Source: a virus. Taken from it: 34,142 nucleotides of DNA. The DNA is taken from IMG/VR virus record IMGVR_UViG_3300030329_005377, positions 1-34,142 of that record; one strand, 5' to 3'. How positions within the stretch are numbered: position 1 is the first letter of the stretch; each line of letters opens with the position of its first letter. The notes under the pieces are model-generated. The model saw only the letters and a program-made list of their open reading frames with translations, was not told the origin of the DNA and searched no databases. Shown piece by piece: positions 30,242 to 34,142 of the stretch. The position numbers and the translations under genes were made by a program.

Positions 30242-30323
30242 GGGGGTGAAGGCGGCGGATAACAACACCTCCACCCCCAGAGATATGGGCTTGTGAACTG
30301 CCGGGACCGCCGTCTCTCGGCAG
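30242..30323. other. Two hairpins in the 30200-30343 gap
   Basis: GGGGGTG (30242-30248) pairs with CACCCCC (30272-30278), extended by AGG with CCT; CTGCCG (30298-30303) pairs with CGGCAG (30318-30323). Neither has a T-run on either strand, so they are not simple terminators; they may be RNA stability or processing elements on the minus-strand message. Confidence 0.5.
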
Positions 30324-30343
30324 CCCCGGCCCAAAGAGGTGTG

Positions 30344-30607
30344 TTACGTTTGGTCTCGGTCGTCAGGATAGGCGACCGTAGGCTCCTCCCAATCGGGGGT
30401 CTTGCCCGCGAGCTCCGTCAGCCGGTCGATGATCACGTCCAGCTCCTCGCAGATGTCGAGCAGGTTCTCGGTGCTCGAGCTCGGCTCCGAGAAGCCCTCC
30501 GTGTTGGTTTTGACCGTGCGAATTGACGACTTGAGGGGCTCGATGTCGAAGCGGAGACCGCTTAGGTCTATCCTCCCAAGCTTGTCGAGCGGTTTGCGGC
30601 TGTGCAT
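30344..30607 (-). CDS. Small acidic protein, unknown
   Basis: An 87-residue protein from ATG 30607, preceded by the array's usual leader CACCACGAAAGG. It has a basic start (MHSRKPLDKLGRI), an acidic middle helix (STENLLDICEELDVIIDRLT) and an acidic tail. No membrane segment, signal peptide or known motif is visible. It is expressed from the leftward accessory array by position and leader. Confidence 0.62.
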   Translation of the reverse strand: MHSRKPLDKLGRIDLSGLRFDIEPLKSSIRTVKTNTEGFSEPSSSTENLLDICEELDVIIDRLTELAGKTPDWEEPTVAYPDDRDQT

Positions 30608-30650
30608 TTGGCTGCCTTTCGTGGTGCTGTTGATGCGGTTGACGTGTAGA

Positions 30651-31307
30651 CTATAGCCCGTTCTGCGCGGGAAGTCGAGGAGAATCGAGACGGGTCAGGG
30701 CTTCTCGCGGGTCGACACCCCAGCCGACTACCCTCCAGACGGCCATTGCTCCAGACAGCCCCAGCCCGATAGCCCTCGAGGTCTTCCGCCCGGTAGCGCT
30801 GTGGTCGTGGTCTTTGCCGGTCTCTGTGCCCTGTCCTGAAGTCACTCCGTAGGATCGCTCGCCCGATTCGTATTCCTGCAGCTGCCTCCGTGCGTCGCCA
30901 GCCGAGGTTGCCTCGAGCACCCTCAGGCGCCCCTCTCGCCTTGCCGCTGATCGCAGGTAGTACTCGAGCCTGCAAGTGTCCTCTGCCTCCCCCCTGAGGT
31001 ACCCCTTAACCAAGTACTTCCGAGTCCTGGCTCGCTTCCAGAGCAGGTAGGTTCGCGGCCCCGGCTCCCTTCTCGGCAACACGTCCGCAGGCGAGAACCG
31101 TGAAAGGGCAGCTCGCAGGCTCGAGCGGACACCTCGAGACCGGGACAGTTGCAGCCCTTGCTTTAGAGCCGAGATTGTTTCCGGTGACGCTCTCAGCTCG
31201 AAGCGCCCGTCGGGCTCGGAGTCTACGACTGACGGGCTGTGGCTCCGCAAGAAGCGAGCGGCGGCCGCCGTGATCCAGTAAGAATGCGAGGAGTTGTAGT
31301 GGTGCAT
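30651..31307 (-). CDS. Basic hypothetical protein
   Basis: A 218-residue protein rich in Arg, from ATG 31307 with AAAGG 7 bases upstream in the array's usual leader (CACCACGAAAGG class). A hydrophobic, glycine-rich stretch near the C terminus (AIGLGLSGAMAVWRVVGWGV) could be a membrane-associated or buried helix. The middle has Ser/Arg-rich segments (SRSRGVRSSLRAALSRFSPA). No family was recognised. The presence of the array's leader is the main support. Confidence 0.6.
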   Translation of the reverse strand: MHHYNSSHSYWITAAAARFLRSHSPSVVDSEPDGRFELRASPETISALKQGLQLSRSRGVRSSLRAALSRFSPADVLPRREPGPRTYLLWKRARTRKYLVKGYLRGEAEDTCRLEYYLRSAARREGRLRVLEATSAGDARRQLQEYESGERSYGVTSGQGTETGKDHDHSATGRKTSRAIGLGLSGAMAVWRVVGWGVDPREALTRLDSPRLPAQNGL

Positions 31308-31330
31308 GGTGCGTCCTTTCGTGGTGTGTG

Positions 31331-31771
31331 TTAGTTGCGGGGTTTAGACTTCTGAAGCTCCGCCTGCACTTTCTTCCAATACGCGATGGTCGATGTTTTT
31401 GAGGCACCCCTCGGTCCCCCGTTGTGAGTACGTGCGATGCGCTCCGCGTCGAGGCGCGTCCACGCTGCGCTGACGTACCGCCGCATGTAGGCCCGGATTA
31501 CCTTCTCCGCATAGCCCCGCTTGCGGCAGTCTTGATACGTGCCGCCAAGCGATGGGTCGAAGCTCGTCGCGTCTTCCCAGTAGGCGCGCTGGACCTGGTA
31601 CGGCCCGATGGAACGGCCCCCGTCACCGTCTGGGCAGTCGTCTCGCCCGCCGCTCTCCACTTGCCGGATAGCGTCGAGTATCTGACGTTCGGAGTACCGC
31701 CCTTCCGGCCCCGCTGTTGCGGGGGCGGCTAAGGCCAGGACGCCGAGGATCACCGCCTGGTGCTGGATCAT
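31331..31771 (-). CDS. Secreted i-type (destabilase-like) lysozyme; probable endolysin
   Basis: A 146-residue protein with an N-terminal signal-like segment (AVILGVLALAAPATA, cut likely after the ATA at residue 20). The mature part has the invertebrate-type lysozyme pattern: IRQVESGGRDDC with Glu39, DGDGGRSIGPYQVQRAYW with Asp50, GGTYQDCRKRG, VIRAYMRRYV, and IARTHNGGPRGA followed by YWKKVQ. In this family a Glu and an Asp about 11-12 residues apart cut the peptidoglycan glycan strand. It would be exported to the periplasm by Sec. It has fewer cysteines than animal members. ATG 31771 overlaps the upstream stop by 4 bases (ATGA). A lysis role is inferred. Confidence 0.8.
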   Translation of the reverse strand: MIQHQAVILGVLALAAPATAGPEGRYSERQILDAIRQVESGGRDDCPDGDGGRSIGPYQVQRAYWEDATSFDPSLGGTYQDCRKRGYAEKVIRAYMRRYVSAAWTRLDAERIARTHNGGPRGASKTSTIAYWKKVQAELQKSKPRN

Positions 31772-32154
31772 AGCTCTGTCTCCAACAGCTCACGAGCGAT
31801 TGCTCGAGCGTGCGGCACGCCCAGCTCGAGGTCGTGGACAAAGAGCAGCGCAGCATCGGTGTCGGTTGCTTTCTTTCCCGGCCCGTGGCCTCTACGGATC
31901 GCGCAACAGTCACAGCTATCCTCACACTGGATTTCGAGAGGCGGGTGAGCATACGAGTTTGTCTCGAAAGCGTGGTACCCGTAGCCGTTGCATTCGGGGC
32001 ATTCGACGTCGGCTATAGGGCACCTGATGAGGTCTTTGACCGAGCACTCTCTACAGGCTCCTAAACAAACATCGCTCTGAGCCGCCCAGACGCACTCTTC
32101 GCATGGCCCTGTCTTGTCTATCGGTTTCTCCGTCAATATGTTTCGCGCGTTCAT
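31768..32154 (-). CDS. Cys-rich protein with a DnaJ-like zinc motif
   Basis: A 128-residue protein. The preferred start is ATG 32154, because AAAGG lies 9 bases before it exactly as in two sister leaders; ATG 32163 is an alternative. The first 75 residues hold about a dozen cysteines in pairs (GPCEECVWA, CLGACRECSVK, VECPECNGYGYH, CEDSCDCC). CPECNGYG matches the CxxCxGxG element of DnaJ-type zinc centres. The C-terminal part is helical (LELGVPHARAIARELLETEL). It precedes the lysozyme with an ATGA overlap, so the two are made together. It may bind zinc; a role in lysozyme export or folding is only a guess. Confidence 0.68.
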   Translation of the reverse strand: MNARNILTEKPIDKTGPCEECVWAAQSDVCLGACRECSVKDLIRCPIADVECPECNGYGYHAFETNSYAHPPLEIQCEDSCDCCAIRRGHGPGKKATDTDAALLFVHDLELGVPHARAIARELLETEL

Positions 32155-32182
32155 CAGTTGCATCCTTTGGTTGTGGTGTGGC

Positions 32183-32204
32183 GCCTCGCCCACGTGGGCG
32201 AGGC
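32183..32204 (-). repeat. 22-bp intergenic palindrome, copy 1
   Basis: GCCTCGCCC and GGGCGAGGC enclose ACGT; the whole unit is a perfect palindrome. On the minus strand it is followed by GCCACACCACAACC and AAAGG before the 32154 gene. Confidence 0.95.
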
Positions 32205-32205
32205 T

Positions 32206-32219
32206 TGTGTGTGTGTGTG
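32206..32219. repeat. (TG)7 dinucleotide run
   Basis: Seven TG units between the stop of the 32643 gene and palindrome copy 1; a second such run lies at 29865-29882. Confidence 0.95.
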
Positions 32220-32220
32220 G

Positions 32221-32643
32221 TTACAATGATTTCGATGGAACCATGTCTTCCTTGGCGGGGACGCATACGAGCAACTCACCTGGTTCGGTCGAGCCTTGTT
32301 TCTTAGGGTCCCTGACAGCTACCCCTGCTGGCCCGACGTCCCGCAGGAAAGCCTGTATCAATGTGTTTTCGTCCGCGAAGAACTTGCCGGCGACTCGGAG
32401 GGCGCGAAATTGACGGGACAGCTCGTTAAATCCTGCTGGCCCGACGTCGTGCTTCTTCGACGCTTCGAAGGCGTCGTCCCAGCTGTCGTGCTCGCTTCGA
32501 GCTTCGAAGGTGTCGTGGGGGCCGTTGGCCAAGACTAACCTTTTTTGGTGGTAGCTCCACACGACTTCGTCGCCGCAGTGGGTAATCTGGAGCGCTGCGA
32601 CCCAGCTTGGCTTACTGACCCGGAACGTTTTTAGCTCAGTCAT
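32221..32643 (-). CDS. Small accessory protein, paralogue-like to its neighbour
   Basis: A 140-residue protein from ATG 32643, preceded by CACCACAAAGGAGAGAGACC. Its core (WVAALQITHCGDEVVWSYHQ), a later SEHDSWDDAFEASKKHD segment and the C-terminal ELLVCVPA resemble in order the upstream-neighbour protein at 32687-33004 (MYIATLQIDYYG, VHDSKAKAIEAAEEID, DTLVCVPVE). The two are probably distant paralogues with different middle parts. Function is unknown; no membrane or catalytic motif is visible. Confidence 0.65.
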   Translation of the reverse strand: MTELKTFRVSKPSWVAALQITHCGDEVVWSYHQKRLVLANGPHDTFEARSEHDSWDDAFEASKKHDVGPAGFNELSRQFRALRVAGKFFADENTLIQAFLRDVGPAGVAVRDPKKQGSTEPGELLVCVPAKEDMVPSKSL

Positions 32644-32686
32644 GGTCTCTCTCCTTTGTGGTGTGTGGTGAACGTGGTGACGGTCT

Positions 32687-33004
32687 CTACTCGACCGGGA
32701 CACAAACCAGCGTATCGAAGAACGCCATGGGAGCCCGGACGATTACCGAGTCGGCGTTTATCTCCGCGCATCCCTCTATCACCGCTTCGTCATCATGGCC
32801 TTCGCGGAACTTGTCGACCACTACAAGGGCGCAGCCGCTGCGGGAGTACTCGTTGTGGCCTAGTCGCATAACCCCGTCCTGCACGGTGCCTGCATCAATC
32901 TCTTCTGCCGCCTCGATGGCTTTGGCTTTGGAGTCGTGGACGCTGTGTATGATGTGGTCACTGCTTGGTCCGTAGTAGTCGATCTGTAGTGTGGCGATGT
33001 ACAT
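32687..33004 (-). CDS. Small accessory protein, paralogue-like to its neighbour
   Basis: A 105-residue protein from ATG 33004, with leader CACCACAACCAAAGGAGAGA just before it. It begins MYIATLQIDYYGPSSDHIIH, continues with SVHDSKAKAIEAAEEIDAGT and a VVVDKFREGHDDEAVIEGCA segment, and ends DTLVCVPVE. The fold looks alpha/beta with alternating strands and helices. It is related in plan to the 32221-32643 protein. The palindrome copy 2 lies before it. Function unknown. Confidence 0.68.
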   Translation of the reverse strand: MYIATLQIDYYGPSSDHIIHSVHDSKAKAIEAAEEIDAGTVQDGVMRLGHNEYSRSGCALVVVDKFREGHDDEAVIEGCAEINADSVIVRAPMAFFDTLVCVPVE

Positions 33005-33032
33005 GGTCTCTCTCCTTTGGTTGTGGTGTGGC

Positions 33033-33054
33033 GCCTCGCCCATGCGGGCGAGGC
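33033..33054 (-). repeat. 22-bp intergenic palindrome, copy 2
   Basis: GCCTCGCCC and GGGCGAGGC enclose ATGC; arms are identical to copies 1 and 3, with a non-palindromic centre. On the minus strand it precedes the leader of the 33004 gene. Confidence 0.95.
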
Positions 33055-33061
33055 GTTTCGA

Positions 33062-33493
33062 TTACGGTTGCAGAGTTGGCCGATTGTCCCACGGTATGAA
33101 TCTGATCGACCCTCGCAGGAGCTTTAGTGCAGCTGGAATAGCTTCGCGAAACTCCTCCAGTTCCTCAGGGTGACAAGCCCCCCAGGTATCTCCCCCTGTC
33201 ACACCAAGCGCCCTCGCCCAGAGACACCCGACGTGCTGGTGTCCCATTTTGGGGAGGATATGAACCTCCTTGTCTCTGAGTCCCGCTGCAACTTCCTGGA
33301 GAAGTAAGAGCTTAGCGTAACGTTGGCCACGTGTTGTCCATTCGTGCCATAGGCAAGTTTTTAGGTTGTGGCTTTCGCCGCAGAAATCGACGAGTTTCTC
33401 GAGTTGTTCCCAAGCTCTATTGAGGGCCTGAATTTCTTCTTGGGTTAGGTGATCCATTGAAGCCCAATAGCCTTTAGTTTCATGGCTTTCCAT
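33062..33493 (-). CDS. Hypothetical acidic helical protein
   Basis: A 143-residue protein from ATG 33493, with AAAGGAGG 9 bases upstream. It has helical segments (TQEEIQALNRAWEQLEKLVD, RYAKLLLLQEVAAGL) and several His and Cys (DFCGESHNLKTCLWHEW, GHQHVGCLW) that might bind metal. The C terminus (IPAALKLLRGSIRFIPWD) is compact. No family was recognised. Palindrome copy 3 precedes its leader. Confidence 0.65.
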   Translation of the reverse strand: MESHETKGYWASMDHLTQEEIQALNRAWEQLEKLVDFCGESHNLKTCLWHEWTTRGQRYAKLLLLQEVAAGLRDKEVHILPKMGHQHVGCLWARALGVTGGDTWGACHPEELEEFREAIPAALKLLRGSIRFIPWDNRPTLQP

Positions 33494-33524
33494 GCGGTGT
33501 TACCTCCTTTGCTGTGGACGTGGC

Positions 33525-33546
33525 GCCTCGCCCATATGGGCGAGGC
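33525..33546 (-). repeat. 22-bp intergenic palindrome, copy 3
   Basis: GCCTCGCCC and GGGCGAGGC enclose ATAT; the whole unit is a perfect palindrome. On the minus strand it precedes GCCACGTCCACAGC and AAAGGAGG of the 33493 gene. Confidence 0.95.
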
Positions 33547-33557
33547 TTGTGGGTGTG

Positions 33558-34142
33558 TTAGAACGTGCGACGGTCGGCAGGGACTGCAAAGATACCGGCG
33601 CGACGCACTACCTCAGCGAACGGTACATCGGAACCCTTTAGGGATAAGGCGACAACTATGCCTTTCGGCTTCCGTGTGTCACGGAATCTCGCGTCGTGCT
33701 TGTCACCGTCGACGATTTCGTAGCCTTCAAAATCCCCAGTGGGGAGCGCCGATGGCCGGTTTTGCGATTCCGATGCAGGCATGACGGCGAAAACGACGGC
33801 GACCTTCCCGCCGGAAGCCAAAACCCGACGGCAGGAGTCGGCGTTTTCCCCTGAGTATGAAAACGTCAAGTCGTAGTTCGGGATGGGTTTTTTTGCGCAA
33901 TGGACCGCACGCTCGACCGATTTCGTGTAATCGTAGAATTCGACGTCGGGGTAGTAGCTCGCAAGCTGTTGTCCGATCCCAGTATCGGACGATCCGTCGA
34001 CACGGACGGCCGGAGTGTACCCGGATTTTTCCGTCCGTTTCTGAAGAGTTTCGATTTCTTTGCAGAACAGCGCGACGAAGATAATCGGCGCGATTTCCAG
34101 CAATGCAGTTTTCCAACGTTGGGCGTTTCTGGCACAGCTCAG
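33558..34142 (-). CDS. Gp88-like phage protein (5' end missing)
   Basis: The frame is open to the right edge, so the start lies outside; a TTG at 34103 is internal. Visible sequence begins LSCARNAQRWKTALLEIAPI and shows the Gp88 pattern: YTPAVRVDGSSDTGIGQQLA, then YPDVEFYDYTKSVERA, LTFSYSGENAD, GGKVAVVFAV, EIVDGDKHDARFRD and KGIVVALSLKG. This family is widespread in phages (L5 gp88 group) and its function is not established. The 3' end leads into the intergenic palindrome and leader of the next gene. It is the first visible gene of the leftward array. Confidence 0.78.
   Translation of the reverse strand: MSCARNAQRWKTALLEIAPIIFVALFCKEIETLQKRTEKSGYTPAVRVDGSSDTGIGQQLASYYPDVEFYDYTKSVERAVHCAKKPIPNYDLTFSYSGENADSCRRVLASGGKVAVVFAVMPASESQNRPSALPTGDFEGYEIVDGDKHDARFRDTRKPKGIVVALSLKGSDVPFAEVVRRAGIFAVPADRRTF

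Noticed and set aside
1-34142. tRNA genes, integrase, attachment sites or insertion sequences
   Set aside because: None was seen by eye; no tyrosine or serine recombinase or transposase motif is present in any translated frame read. A tRNA scan would be needed to exclude tRNAs fully.
29621-34142. Plus-strand open frames in the accessory array
   Set aside because: Apart from the 29454 gene, they lack ribosome binding sites and oppose minus-strand genes that have the shared AAAGG leader.

Overview
The window looks like part of the genome of a virulent tailed phage with podovirus-like virion genes. It is GC-rich and densely coding. It carries a P22-type portal, a scaffold, a major capsid protein, a head-tail adaptor, a beta-propeller-like tail protein, a beta-helix tailspike, four putative internal virion proteins and a large terminase. 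I see no integrase, transposon, CRISPR array, rRNA or tRNA, and no DNA or RNA polymerase. Both ends cut through a gene: an appendage protein on the left (+) and a Gp88-like protein on the right (-). The host cannot be named from the sequence.

Region 1 (2-20263, + strand) is the virion operon. It runs: surface or appendage proteins (Fn3-like/LamG-like, 66-bp repeats), an Ig-like small protein, a one-helix membrane protein, portal, scaffold, capsid, adaptor, nozzle-like protein, tailspike, then internal/ejection-type proteins ending with one of 1092 residues. Genes are tightly packed with many ATGA- or TAATG-type couplings. Region 2 (20250-22751, - strand) holds a small coiled-coil protein, the large terminase and two small proteins, one of which may be the small terminase subunit.

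Region 3 (22774-26338, + strand) is the replication operon: a putative ribbon-helix-helix protein, small zinc-finger proteins, a zinc/Toprim primase and a RepA-like hexameric helicase. A hairpin-T terminator lies just before the primase. Region 4 (26339-26888) is the only long non-coding stretch. It has nested palindromes, a minus-strand terminator, two tandem plus-strand terminators and two adjacent sets of three 21-bp iterons. It is the best candidate in the window for a replication origin or control locus.

Region 5 (26889-29624) holds a permuted NlpC/P60-like enzyme (+), then a minus-strand recombination cassette (RuvC-like resolvase, zinc finger, putative single-strand annealing protein). 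This faces a possibly leaderless ribbon-helix-helix gene across a shared palindromic -10 box. Region 6 (29621-34142, - strand) is an array of small accessory genes including a secreted i-type (destabilase-like) lysozyme. Most have a CA-rich leader ending in AAAGG, and three intergenic gaps carry copies of the same 22-bp palindrome. The array ends at a strong minus-strand terminator at 29888-29933.

Functions were assigned by reading motifs in the translations. No database search was possible, so family names are recognition calls.
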